Assembly (NCBI GenBank): GCA_023391635.1
Contig: JAEWAQ010000075.1
Location: forward strand, 87,388-151,387
Direction: 5' to 3'
Source: Bacillota bacterium
Lineage (GTDB): Bacteria; Bacillota; Bacilli; Paenibacillales; Paenibacillaceae
DNA length: 64,000 bases
Part shown: piece by piece, positions 24,454 to 32,618 of the stretch
Position numbering within the stretch: position 1 is the stretch's first letter
Layout of the letters: each line of letters begins with the position of its first letter
Notes under the pieces: generated by a model
Databases searched by the model: none
What the model saw: only the letters and a program-made list of their open reading frames with translations
Told to the model about the DNA's origin: nothing
Program-made: the position numbers and the translations under genes

Positions 24454-25857
24454 ATGAACGGCATCGGCTTTCAGAACGCGCTGACCTTGCGGAACATGCT
24501 GGATAACAAACAATTGTCGGCGGTGGAGCTTACGCGCGCGGTGCTGGAAAACATGGAGCGGACGGAGCCGATCTTGAACGCGTTCGTCACGCGAACGCCT
24601 GAATTGGCGCTGGCGGCGGCTCAGGATGCGGACGAGGCCATGGCAAGGGGAGAGAAACTCGGACCGCTGCACGGACTTCCGGTCTCGTTAAAGGATTTGA
24701 TCCCGGTCGGCGGCGTTCGGCATACGTCCGGATCGCTGACGATGGAGAGCCATGTCGCCGATCGGGATGCGCCGGTTGCGGAACGTCTGAGGCGGGCGGG
24801 GGCCTGCATCGTAGGCAAGACGACGACTTCGGAGTTTGGAGCGAAAGCGGTCGGAGACAGTCCGCTTACCGGCATTACGCGCAATCCCTGGAACCCGGAC
24901 AAGACGACGGGCGGTTCCAGCGCGGGAGCGGCCGCAAGCGTCGCTGCCGGCGTCACGCCGTTCTCGATCGGGACGGACGGCGGCGGATCGTCGCGGATTC
25001 CCGCGGCCTTGTGCGGCATCGTCGGATTCAAGGCTCAGTTTGGAAGAGTGCCCGTGTTCCCGACGACGGCGACGCCAACCTTGGCCCATATCGGGCAGAT
25101 GGCGCGGACCGTACGCGATGCCGCGCTGCTGCTCGGAGCCGTGGCAGGGTTCGACGGACGGGACCCGGGAAGCCTGGCGGCGCCGGTGCCCGATTTCCTG
25201 GCCGCATGCGACGAGCCTGTCGCCGGCTTGCGCATCGCCTGGAGCCCGACGCTCGGCTACGGAAGAACGGTCCCGGAAGTAGCGGCGCTTACGGAACAAG
25301 CGGCGAAGGTGTTCGAGCAGTTGGGTTGTCGGGTGGAAGCGGTGGAACGGATATTCGACCGGGATCCCGTGGATTTGATGCAGGCGGAGTATTACGGAGG
25401 CGTGGGGACGAGGATGAAAGAACTGCTGTTGTCCTCGCGTCATCTGTTCGATCCTGCCGTCGCGGAATCGCTGGACCATGCGCTGGAGATGAAGCTGGAC
25501 GATTATTACGGCAAAGTGTTCGAGCGATACGCGCTAAGAGAGCGGATCCGTGCATTTTTTCTCGATTACGACTTGTTGCTGTGTCCGACGCTTCCTGTTG
25601 CGGCATTCGACGTCGGCTTGAATCATCCTCCCGACTTGCCGGAGCGCGATATGGTCTCATGGGTTTCCTATACGTACCCGTTCAACCTGACCGGTCAGCC
25701 GGCGGCATCGGTTCCGTGCGGGTTCACTAGCGACGGGCTTCCCGTCGGCCTGCAAATCGTGGGCAGGACCCTTGGCGAAACCGACGTGTTCCGTGCGGCA
25801 TCCGCCTTTGAAGCAGCGAGGCCTTGGGCGCACATCAAGCCTTCTGCGATAGGTTGA
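24454..25857 (+). CDS. Amidase-signature family hydrolase
   Basis: This 467-residue amidase has the Ser-cisSer-Lys triad region: the lysine in SLKDLIPVGG, then TGGSSAGAAASVAAG, then the nucleophile block TDGGGSSRIPAALCG. It is related to GatA but stands alone, without GatB/GatC, so it is a free amide hydrolase and not the tRNA amidotransferase. ATG 24454 is preferred, with GAAAGGGG about 12 bases upstream; a GTG at 24418 lies directly after the previous stop but has no ribosome site. It is the last gene of the LacI-controlled plus-strand operon. Confidence 0.87.
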   Translation: MNGIGFQNALTLRNMLDNKQLSAVELTRAVLENMERTEPILNAFVTRTPELALAAAQDADEAMARGEKLGPLHGLPVSLKDLIPVGGVRHTSGSLTMESHVADRDAPVAERLRRAGACIVGKTTTSEFGAKAVGDSPLTGITRNPWNPDKTTGGSSAGAAASVAAGVTPFSIGTDGGGSSRIPAALCGIVGFKAQFGRVPVFPTTATPTLAHIGQMARTVRDAALLLGAVAGFDGRDPGSLAAPVPDFLAACDEPVAGLRIAWSPTLGYGRTVPEVAALTEQAAKVFEQLGCRVEAVERIFDRDPVDLMQAEYYGGVGTRMKELLLSSRHLFDPAVAESLDHALEMKLDDYYGKVFERYALRERIRAFFLDYDLLLCPTLPVAAFDVGLNHPPDLPERDMVSWVSYTYPFNLTGQPAASVPCGFTSDGLPVGLQIVGRTLGETDVFRAASAFEAARPWAHIKPSAIG

Positions 25858-25883
25858 ACGATTCGTAAGTCCCAAGTAGGGTG

Positions 25884-25924
25884 AAGAGGGCGTCTCCGAC
25901 AGCGGTTGTCAGGGACGCCCTCTT
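25884..25924. terminator. Bidirectional terminator between convergent operons
   Basis: AAGAGGGCGTC (25884-25894) pairs with GACGCCCTCTT (25914-25924), a perfect 11-bp stem whose ends supply A/T tracts on both strands. It separates the amidase gene from the convergent formamidase gene. Confidence 0.85.
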
Positions 25925-25935
25925 GCATTGCGAAA

Positions 25936-26877
25936 TTATTTCCGTATGGACCCGTGAGGCAGGACGGCATGCACACCACAGACGCCGTTGACGATTTGCG
26001 TAATCCGCAAATCGACGGACGGACCGCACATCGCCAGCGCTTCCTTGCGTCCGACGCCATGCATTTCCTGCATGAGATCGATCATGCCGTTCAACGCTGT
26101 ATAGGTTGCTTCCTGCAAATTCTCATGAAACCCGAACGTAAGCCATCCTGCCGGCGTATTCGCGCGCGGGTTGGCAAGCCGAACATCGGGGAGCAAAGTC
26201 AAGCGCAAGACGACTTGCTCCATCGGGCATTCGATCGCGGTCGAACCCACTTCGCCGTCCCCTTGCGCGGCATGGCCGTCCCCTACGGAAAACAACGCGC
26301 CTTCTACCGCGATCGGCAAATACAGCGTGCTGCCGGGGACGAGCTCCTTGCAGTCCAGGTTCCCGCCGCAAAACCGGGGCGGGTGGGTCGAATGAAGCCC
26401 CGGCTCGCCCGGCGGCATCCCGAGCACGCCCATGAACGGGCGCAGCGGAACGGTATGCCCGAGGTGGCTCGTGCCGATCATCCGCCTCGTATCCAAATCC
26501 CAACTCAGGTAATAAACGTCGCCTTCGTCGACGCCGAGCCGCCGGTCGTAATCCGTCTGTCTGCCTCCGGACCGGCTCCATCCCCAGGCGCCGGGACGGT
26601 TCTCCACAATATCGACGGCCAGCGTCATGCCGGGCTTGGCTCCTTCGACGGCAATCGGCCCGCACATGGCATGACCGGCATCGCGAACGGGATCGCGCGG
26701 TTCGAACTGGGGCCCGTGACCGGGGTTCGGCGCGGGCTTCAGCGATTGCAGCCAGTCGCCGTCCAGCGTAGCGCATTGCACGGTATCGCCGGATCGGACG
26801 GTGAGTATCGGCTCATGATCCCGGGAGAAGGAGCCGTGAAGCGTTCCTTGCTTGGGTTGAATCGTATGAATGGCCAT
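25936..26877 (-). CDS. Acetamidase/formamidase family protein (FmdA type)
   Basis: This 313-residue protein of the acetamidase/formamidase family starts MAIHTIQPKQGTLHGSFSRDHEP. It has the central GPIAVEGAKPGMTLAVDIV and NLDCKELVPGSTLYLPI segments typical of formamidases that release ammonia and formate or acetate. The start at 26877 has AGGAGG eight bases upstream; longer frames have no ribosome site. It is last in the minus-strand operon of kinase, hexulose-phosphate synthase and isomerase. An amide hydrolase at that position is unusual and suggests that the pathway substrate or a side product carries an amide or formyl group. Confidence 0.88.
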   Translation of the reverse strand: MAIHTIQPKQGTLHGSFSRDHEPILTVRSGDTVQCATLDGDWLQSLKPAPNPGHGPQFEPRDPVRDAGHAMCGPIAVEGAKPGMTLAVDIVENRPGAWGWSRSGGRQTDYDRRLGVDEGDVYYLSWDLDTRRMIGTSHLGHTVPLRPFMGVLGMPPGEPGLHSTHPPRFCGGNLDCKELVPGSTLYLPIAVEGALFSVGDGHAAQGDGEVGSTAIECPMEQVVLRLTLLPDVRLANPRANTPAGWLTFGFHENLQEATYTALNGMIDLMQEMHGVGRKEALAMCGPSVDLRITQIVNGVCGVHAVLPHGSIRK

Positions 26878-26900
26878 GGGGCGAAACCTCCTGTCGATCG

Positions 26901-27446
26901 TTAGAGATTGGTGTGGCGAAGGAAGGCATCCTGATGGGTGACTTGCCGGGACTCGGCATACCGCAGGCAGACGGCGTCGAACACGATGTGCGCGCATTGG
27001 TCGAACAAGGACCCGAGAGGCTGCGCGGATGTGGCTTCGGTATGTTTGCGGTAGCGGGTTGCCGCCTCGATCACGATCAAATCGTCTGCATGACCGGCAA
27101 GGGGAGAGCCGGCGTCCGTCGTTACCCCAATGACGACGGCTTGCGACTCACGCGCTTTGGCGGCTGCCGATACGACGGCAGCGGAAGTGCCGGAGCCCGA
27201 CACCGCGATCAGAACGTCATTCTCCCGAATGGCCGGGGCTATCGTTTCTCCGACGACGTACACGCGCAGCCCCAGATGAAACAGGCGCATCGCGAACGAT
27301 TTGGCCATCAAGCCGGAGCGGCCTTCTCCGATCGTGAACAGCGTTCTGCCGCTTTCCAGCAAAGCGAGCAGGCGGTCGATTCCGTCCGGCCTCAATCGGC
27401 CCAATACCGCTTGCACTTCGTCAAGGATCAGTCTGCACTCTTTCAT
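26901..27446 (-). CDS. hxlB: 6-phospho-3-hexuloisomerase
   Basis: This 181-residue single SIS-domain enzyme interconverts D-arabino-3-hexulose 6-phosphate and fructose 6-phosphate. Visible signatures are GEGRSGLMAKSFAMRLFHLGL, AVSGSGTS and the C-terminal PLGSLFDQ block that is characteristic of this isomerase. The length fits the family. It lies three bases after its usual partner, hexulose-6-phosphate synthase. In formaldehyde-fixing bacteria the pair forms the ribulose monophosphate pathway; here the kinase in front suggests that it feeds a 3-ketohexose into glycolysis. Confidence 0.9.
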   Translation of the reverse strand: MKECRLILDEVQAVLGRLRPDGIDRLLALLESGRTLFTIGEGRSGLMAKSFAMRLFHLGLRVYVVGETIAPAIRENDVLIAVSGSGTSAAVVSAAAKARESQAVVIGVTTDAGSPLAGHADDLIVIEAATRYRKHTEATSAQPLGSLFDQCAHIVFDAVCLRYAESRQVTHQDAFLRHTNL

Positions 27447-27449
27447 CGT

Positions 27450-28109
27450 TCAACACTCCTTGTCCTGAGCATTTTCGGTTTGCAAAGCCATGTATAACTC
27501 CCGCGCCGCCGCCTGCGGGTCTTCGGCTTTCGTGATGCCGGTTCCGACGATCGCGATATCCGGACGCAGCTTGCGCAAGGAAGGCAGGCTGGCGGACGTG
27601 ATGCCCCCCGCGACGGCGACAGCCGCTCCTCCATTGACGATATAGGGACGATAGTCATGGCGGGATCCGGCATGGATGGAGGTGCCGGTCATCTCCTGTT
27701 GATCTTTGCCGACATGGAGGCATATCGCGATGTCCGGTTCTTCGAACAAGGGGACGCACTGAAGCGCGGAAGCGTTAAGCAAATCGATCATGCATAGCTT
27801 GCCGTGTTGTTTGGCGATTCTTCGGCAAGTATCGATCGTCGCCTTCGGAGCGGCAGCCATGACCGTCGCGGCATCTGCGCCGTGGTCGAAGCAGAGACCG
27901 AATTCGTAGGCGGCATTATCGAATGTCTTCATGTCCGCTACCAGGAATTTGTCCGGAAATGCTTTGCGGATATGACGCAAGCTCTCCATGCCGAATTCCT
28001 TCAGCAAGGAAGTGCCTACCTCCAGCCAGTCGAAATAAGGCTCGACCGCCTGCGCGACGGCAATCGCTTCTTCAATCGTCATCCGGTCAAGCGCCAGTTG
28101 CAACTTCAT
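27450..28109 (-). CDS. hxlA: 3-hexulose-6-phosphate synthase family aldolase
   Basis: This 219-residue TIM barrel of the orotidine-decarboxylase superfamily has the key aspartate-lysine-aspartate motif VADMKTFDNA, the HVGKDQQ loop and phosphate loops AVAGGI and IVGTGI. These match hexulose-6-phosphate synthase better than the 3-keto-gulonate-6-phosphate decarboxylase branch, which has DAKIADAG. It condenses formaldehyde with ribulose 5-phosphate, or runs in reverse. The ATG at 28109 overlaps the kinase stop; the frame upstream is antisense to nothing but lies inside the kinase gene. Decarboxylase function cannot be excluded. Confidence 0.85.
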   Translation of the reverse strand: MKLQLALDRMTIEEAIAVAQAVEPYFDWLEVGTSLLKEFGMESLRHIRKAFPDKFLVADMKTFDNAAYEFGLCFDHGADAATVMAAAPKATIDTCRRIAKQHGKLCMIDLLNASALQCVPLFEEPDIAICLHVGKDQQEMTGTSIHAGSRHDYRPYIVNGGAAVAVAGGITSASLPSLRKLRPDIAIVGTGITKAEDPQAAARELYMALQTENAQDKEC

Positions 28110-29080
28110 GAGAGATGGCCACCTCTTTCCGACATGAAAGCTTCCAACTGCGTTCTCGTCGGCAGCCCCTCGGAGTCGCCTTCCGACGTCACGACAACGG
28201 CTCCGATCGCCGCTCCTCTTCGGACGGCCTCTTCGAGGCTGCAGCCCTCCAGCACGGCGCTGACGAAACCGACTGCAAAGCCGTCTCCGGCGCCGACCGT
28301 ATCCACCACATGCTTCACGGGATAGGCGGGGATCTTGATTTCTAGATCCTCTGTCCGGCAATATGCGCCTTCCACCCCCAGTTTGATGCAGACGGTATTG
28401 GCTCCGCGGCTGAGGTACCAGGCGGCAATGTCGGACGGCTCATCATACCCAGTCAGCAAACGGCCTTCCTGCAAGCCCGGCAGCACCCAGTCCGCCTGCA
28501 CGGCGAGGCGGTTGACGCCCTCGATCATCGCCGCTTGGCCCGGCCACAACGTCGGACGAAGGTTGGGATCGAAGGAGACGGTGATGCCGCCGGCTTTGGC
28601 CTGTGCCAGCATATGTTCGGCGAGAGCATAGGCGGACTCCGACAAGGCGGGGGCGATGCCGGTCAAATGAAAATGCCGGGTGTTCAAATAGTAGCCGGAA
28701 TCGAAATCGGAAACGCTCATCGTACTGGCCGCCGTAAATTTCCTGAAATACTGAACGACGGGATCCTTTCCTTCGTCGGCACGACCTTTGAGCTGAAACC
28801 CTGTGGCACGGTCCTCTTCGATCATTACGGCGTTCGTGTCCACATTCTCCTCGTTCATTCTGCGGGTAATATATGCGCCGAAGGGGTCGTTTCCGATTTT
28901 GCTTATCCAGCCTACGCGCATGCCGAGTCGGGACAAGCCGATGGCCACGTTGGCCTCGGCACCGGCCATCCGTCTCGTGAAGCGCTCGACTCGATCCAAG
29001 GGACCGGATTGCTCGGCGATGAACATCGCCATGGCTTCTCCGAACGTGACGACGTCAAAGAGCCGATTCTTCATGTTCAT
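28106..29080 (-). CDS. PfkB-family sugar kinase (KdgK-like)
   Basis: This 324-residue ribokinase-fold kinase has the N-terminal VTFGEAMAMF, the substrate-side RRMAGAEANVAIGLSRLG and the catalytic DTVGAGDGFAVGF. It is closest in style to 2-keto-3-deoxygluconate and fructose kinases. It should phosphorylate the imported ketose, possibly to the hexulose 6-phosphate used by the two enzymes downstream. ATG 29080 follows GGAGTGG. It is the first gene after LacI-type operator site B. Confidence 0.9.
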   Translation of the reverse strand: MNMKNRLFDVVTFGEAMAMFIAEQSGPLDRVERFTRRMAGAEANVAIGLSRLGMRVGWISKIGNDPFGAYITRRMNEENVDTNAVMIEEDRATGFQLKGRADEGKDPVVQYFRKFTAASTMSVSDFDSGYYLNTRHFHLTGIAPALSESAYALAEHMLAQAKAGGITVSFDPNLRPTLWPGQAAMIEGVNRLAVQADWVLPGLQEGRLLTGYDEPSDIAAWYLSRGANTVCIKLGVEGAYCRTEDLEIKIPAYPVKHVVDTVGAGDGFAVGFVSAVLEGCSLEEAVRRGAAIGAVVVTSEGDSEGLPTRTQLEAFMSERGGHLS

Positions 29081-29123
29081 GTGCAGCCACTCCAGTCTTG
29101 ATATAATGGTTGTTATATTTTCA

Positions 29124-29150
29124 TGGAATCGGTTAACGGTATCGGTTCCA
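29124..29150 (-). promoter_or_regulatory. LacI-type operator (site B) of the kinase operon
   Basis: A 27-bp element with TGGAA and TTCCA ends contains, on the minus strand, AACCGATACCGTT (29135-29147), one base different from sites A and C. It lies 44 bases upstream of the kinase start. Confidence 0.8.
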
Positions 29151-29163
29151 TGAAGGTTGAAAT

Positions 29164-29188
29164 AAAAACCGCGTCTCGAAAGACGAGG
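29164..29188 (-). terminator. lacI-type gene terminator
   Basis: On the minus strand CCTCGTCT-TTCG-AGACGCGG forms an eight-pair stem, one pair being wobble, closed by a UUCG-type tetraloop and followed by TTTTTATTT. It separates the regulator from the kinase operon on the same strand. Confidence 0.85.
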
Positions 29189-29209
29189 TCAACGGCCTGA
29201 GATGGTATG

Positions 29210-30262
29210 TTACCCTTTCCGCAGTTGGAAGGTCGAGCCTCGGATCAGCAAGGATGCGGCCAATTCCGTTACCTGCGGGGGAGAAGTATCTCCTTCGATT
29301 CGCTTCAGCACCTGTTCCATTGCGATCGTGCCGATTTCGAACGTCGGTTGTGAGATGGTCGTGATGCCAGGGCCTACGTAAGGCGCCCATTCGGGATTGT
29401 CGAATCCGATCAACGAAATCTGTTCGGGAATTTGCAGCTTCCTGTCCTTCAGCGCGCCGATCAGCTTCAGCAGGACAACGGCATTGCCGGCGAATATGAC
29501 GCGATTGCTGCCTTCCGAAGATGCCAGAAAACGGTCCAAGCCGCGCTCGAATCGATCGTTGTCTTTAAAATCGACTTCGTAGAAATCGTCGACGCTCGGA
29601 TGCCCGCGTTCCTGCAACAGGTTGCGGAAAACTTCCGCCCGCTCGTAACGGGGGCTTGTGCTGCCGATCGTTTCCGTAAAGAAAGCGATGCGGTCGTAAC
29701 CGCAATCGATCAAATAATGAAGGGCGTCGGCGGTTGCGCTGCGATTGTCGGTTCCGACCAAATCCGCTTCAAGCTCCGGGACTTTGCGGTCAACGAGCAC
29801 GACGGGCATGTTATCTTTGGTGAAGTCGTGGAGAACCGCGTTGTTCATGCCGGTCGTGTTGATCAGCAGACCGTCGATTCTGTGCGTCTGCAGCAAATCG
29901 AAATAGCGGAGTTCTTTGTCCGCATCCTGATCGGTGTTGCACACGAGCAAGTTGTATCCGTGTTTCTCGCAAACCTGCTCGGCGCCGCGCAGGATGCTGG
30001 TCGCGTAAGGGTTGGCGATATTCGCCACGACGAATCCGATCAAATAGCTGCGATCCTGTTTTAAACCCCGAGCCATCCGGTTGGGGCGATAATTCAGTTC
30101 GGCGATCGTTTGTTCGATCCGCTTTAGCGTATCCGCCGATATGGAATCGTATTGTTTGCTCAGAAACCGGGAAATGGTCGTTTTGGAAACGCCGGCGGTC
30201 CGAGCCACGTCGGCAATCGTCGCTCTTGTCTTAGGCGGCTTGTGGCGGTGTTCCCAATCCAT
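29210..30262 (-). CDS. LacI-family transcriptional repressor
   Basis: This 350-residue regulator has a LacI-type N-terminal helix-turn-helix with hinge (ATIADVARTAGVSKTTISRFL, then LNYRPNRMARGL). A ribose-binding-protein-like sensor domain follows (LIGFVVANIANPYATSILRGAE). The ATG at 30262 has AAAGGTTG upstream; the in-frame ATG at 30280 has no ribosome site. Operators with the same core lie at its own promoter, ahead of the kinase operon and ahead of the SDR/importer operon, so it probably represses all three and is released by a pathway sugar. Confidence 0.92.
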   Translation of the reverse strand: MDWEHRHKPPKTRATIADVARTAGVSKTTISRFLSKQYDSISADTLKRIEQTIAELNYRPNRMARGLKQDRSYLIGFVVANIANPYATSILRGAEQVCEKHGYNLLVCNTDQDADKELRYFDLLQTHRIDGLLINTTGMNNAVLHDFTKDNMPVVLVDRKVPELEADLVGTDNRSATADALHYLIDCGYDRIAFFTETIGSTSPRYERAEVFRNLLQERGHPSVDDFYEVDFKDNDRFERGLDRFLASSEGSNRVIFAGNAVVLLKLIGALKDRKLQIPEQISLIGFDNPEWAPYVGPGITTISQPTFEIGTIAMEQVLKRIEGDTSPPQVTELAASLLIRGSTFQLRKG

Positions 30263-30302
30263 GTCAATCAACCTTTGCATCTATAATAAAAGCTATAATC
30301 AA

Positions 30303-30349
30303 TGGAACCGATACCATTCCAATGTAAAGGTGTTTTTGCAATTTGTCAA
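30303..30349 (-). promoter_or_regulatory. lacI-type promoter and operator (site C)
   Basis: On the minus strand TTGACA (30349-30344), 17 bases, then TACATT (30326-30321) are followed by the 19-bp inverted repeat TGGAATGGTATCGGTTCCA (30321-30303). The operator core AACCGATACCATT is identical to site A. The TGA stop of the upstream CPBP gene lies inside the -35 hexamer. Confidence 0.88.
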
Positions 30350-32070
30350 TCCTTCGTTGGCAAGGGTTTAACCGTTCGGCTTCGGGAGGCGTGCAACCAA
30401 CTTACGGCATAGGCGACAGCGATGGGCAGGAACGGCCCTGCAATGCCTGCGGCCAAGTCGCCTGGCAGCCCGTCTGCCATCATCTGGACGCTCATCAGGA
30501 TGGAGTTGAGTATGATATGGGCGAACAGCACCGCCAGGAACCCGAATCGCAGCATGAACCAGCCGAACAGCATGGCCATCACTGCCAGTTCGATCAGCCG
30601 CGAATAGACCGGATAGACCGCATAGCTGACGTGCCCGAACGCCCAGAACAGCCCGGGCGGGAACATGGCCAGCGCGGTGAGCCAGGCGGCGGTGCGCGGT
30701 GCGGGCGCGCGGCCCAGCAACCGCTGGGCTCCGCCGACCAGCCAATGCCGGAACAGCCCGATGCCGAACAGCCGGCTTTGGATTTCTTCCGAGATGCCCG
30801 CGCACCAAGCCAGCATGAGAAGCAGCCAAGGCACGGTCATGTTATAGGAGGATTGACTCGCGTCCGACGATTGGAACATGCCGATGCCCTGTGCCAATCC
30901 GGCCAAGATGACTGACTGGACGCCGAGCAGCAGAAATGCCAGCAGATAGCCTCTCTTCATGCCCGCAACGACTTCTTCGCCGAAAGCAGCCTCCCTCCAT
31001 CGCGGCCATAAAGATCGTCCCATCGATCTCCACAGTCCGTCTCCGCCAACCGCGGACAAGTAAGTGAACAGCGCCATAATGCCCAGAATGATGAAGTTGA
31101 AGACGAGCAACGATCGAACCGCCGCTTCATCCGCAATCGCTCCGTCCGCGATCAATCCCGCCCGGAATCCCGGTATCAGATTGAAGTAGAAACCGGCATA
31201 CATCGCCGTGAATATCGCCGCAAGCCATAGCCCGCGCCGCGCGGACGTATGCGATCGCCGCGTGACCGCATAGACGATCGACATGACCAAGAGCAGCAAT
31301 TGCGGCACGACGAAGCCGAGCGCATTAAGCGTGCCTGCAAGCTTGCTTTGATGTTCGAGATAGTCGGCGAATGGTTTGGGCACGCGTATTTCATAAGTGA
31401 CCGACCCGCCTGCCCAACCGCCCTCGGATGAAGATGAAGCCGCAACCGAATCAGCCGCAGCTGAGGGGGGGATGACATGCAGCATCAGCTCAGCTTCGCC
31501 GACGCCCTGCAGCCGGGACAGGAAAGTATAGGCTCCCTGCGCATCCGCCGCGCGGCCGTCCCAGATCCAGTCATCCGGGATCTCCCCCCAGCGCGATGCG
31601 AACTGCAAAGCATCCGCAGGTTCGGCAGCATCCGGCTGCTCGACCGGCGTCGCCGATGCGGTCTTAAGGCGGCTCTGCCAGCCCGTCAGCTTGCCTGATT
31701 CCGGATGGAGATAGAGCGTCAATACAGTCGTTCCGCCCGGCTGCGTCAGGTCAGCTCGGTACACATCGACAGGATGGCCGTCATCCCACTGCCGATGGTA
31801 GGAATCGAACAAGTCATGCTTGACCAGATAACCGGCGGCCTTACTGTCGGACAAATAAGTGATTTCCACGTCAAGCGCATCGCCGGTCACGCCGAACCGA
31901 TCGGCAGCGACGCCAAGCGCATGCTCCTTGGCGGCATGGCGGCTCATCGTCGCCCGGCTTCCCGCGTCGCCTGAACCGAACATCGGGAATACTTGGATAA
32001 GAATGAAGAGGATCAGACCGATTCCCGCCACCCCGTACCATAGACCGGACATCGATTTGTATCGCTGCAT
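30346..32070 (-). CDS. CPBP-family intramembrane metalloprotease (Abi/CAAX-like)
   Basis: This 574-residue protein has an N-terminal membrane anchor, an extracytoplasmic region of about 230 residues, and at least eight membrane helices in the C-terminal half. That half holds the CPBP glutamate pair SEEIQSR and the later histidine segment FGHVSYA. Family members cleave CAAX prenyl proteins in eukaryotes; in bacteria, roles in bacteriocin immunity and peptide processing are described. ATG 32070 follows GAGGAG, and a TTG at 32076 is less well spaced. The long N-terminal ectodomain is larger than in typical bacterial members. No substrate is evident nearby. Confidence 0.85.
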   Translation of the reverse strand: MQRYKSMSGLWYGVAGIGLILFILIQVFPMFGSGDAGSRATMSRHAAKEHALGVAADRFGVTGDALDVEITYLSDSKAAGYLVKHDLFDSYHRQWDDGHPVDVYRADLTQPGGTTVLTLYLHPESGKLTGWQSRLKTASATPVEQPDAAEPADALQFASRWGEIPDDWIWDGRAADAQGAYTFLSRLQGVGEAELMLHVIPPSAAADSVAASSSSEGGWAGGSVTYEIRVPKPFADYLEHQSKLAGTLNALGFVVPQLLLLVMSIVYAVTRRSHTSARRGLWLAAIFTAMYAGFYFNLIPGFRAGLIADGAIADEAAVRSLLVFNFIILGIMALFTYLSAVGGDGLWRSMGRSLWPRWREAAFGEEVVAGMKRGYLLAFLLLGVQSVILAGLAQGIGMFQSSDASQSSYNMTVPWLLLMLAWCAGISEEIQSRLFGIGLFRHWLVGGAQRLLGRAPAPRTAAWLTALAMFPPGLFWAFGHVSYAVYPVYSRLIELAVMAMLFGWFMLRFGFLAVLFAHIILNSILMSVQMMADGLPGDLAAGIAGPFLPIAVAYAVSWLHASRSRTVKPLPTKD

Positions 32071-32263
32071 CGTCAACGCTCCTCTAACGGCGGAGATTAT
32101 CTCAGGCTAGCGTAACATATTGCCATTCCCGAATTCCAATGTATCTTGTCGTTCTCGCAGATAACGGAAGATAACGGCCGGATAATGCGTGTGCGGGCCT
32201 GTTTCTGTCGCCGGAAATACGCATTTAAGCGTTACCGTGCTTCGATTCGGTTAAATCCGGGTG

Positions 32264-32292
32264 TTGTCGCTTCGCGAAGGAAAGACTATAAT
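32264..32292 (+). promoter_or_regulatory. Promoter of the ktr operon
   Basis: TTGTCG (32264-32269), 17 bases, then TATAAT (32287-32292). It lies about 55 bases before the riboswitch and gives a leader RNA that covers it. The rest of 32071-32263, between the divergent protease and potassium genes, shows nothing else. Confidence 0.72.
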
Positions 32293-32344
32293 GCGTTAAG
32301 TACGATCGTGAAAGCAAATGAATGTTATTCATAAACCAGCCGAA

Positions 32345-32515
32345 TTTCTGTGAAGAAAACGGGGGAACCAATGTTGCCGCCATTTGAGGAACGCGCGGCA
32401 AACCCGGGGTGAATTCAGACCGCACACCGCCTGCGATTGCCAGTGCGAGTGCGCAACGATAGGGCCGCCTGTTCGCGCCCGAACCCGTCAGCTAACCTCG
32501 TAGGCTGCCAGAACA
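32345..32515 (+). ncRNA. Cyclic di-AMP riboswitch (ydaO/yuaA class)
   Basis: Conserved class signatures occur in order: GGGGGAACCA (32361-32370), GGGGTGAATT (32405-32414), AGGGCCGCC and CCCGAACCCGTCAGCTAACC followed by TCGTAGGC (to 32505). Short arms TTCTG and CAGAA can close the aptamer. The class binds c-di-AMP and turns off potassium-uptake and cell-wall genes. Here it lies directly ahead of a terminator and a KtrB-type gene, a known arrangement. Confidence 0.93.
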
Positions 32516-32533
32516 GGACTCGCATGCGCGCGT

Positions 32534-32562
32534 GAAGCATTGGAGTTCCAATGCTTCTTTTT
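32534..32562 (+). terminator. Riboswitch-controlled terminator
   Basis: GAAGCATTGG and CCAATGCTTC form a perfect 10-bp stem with an AGTT loop, followed by TTTTTGTTT. It is the expression platform between the aptamer and the ktrB start, expected to form when c-di-AMP is bound. Confidence 0.9.
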
Positions 32563-32618
32563 GTTTCATACGGCACCCAAGCGCATGCGCTGGAGATCCG
32601 CCACAGAGGTGAAGGAAG

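Noticed and set aside
25011..25730. 239-codon plus-strand frame inside the amidase gene
   Set aside because: It is a shifted frame of a gene with a complete amidase signature.
24454..25857. gatA of the tRNA amidotransferase
   Set aside because: No gatB or gatC is present, and the gene is embedded in a sugar operon; it is a free amidase.
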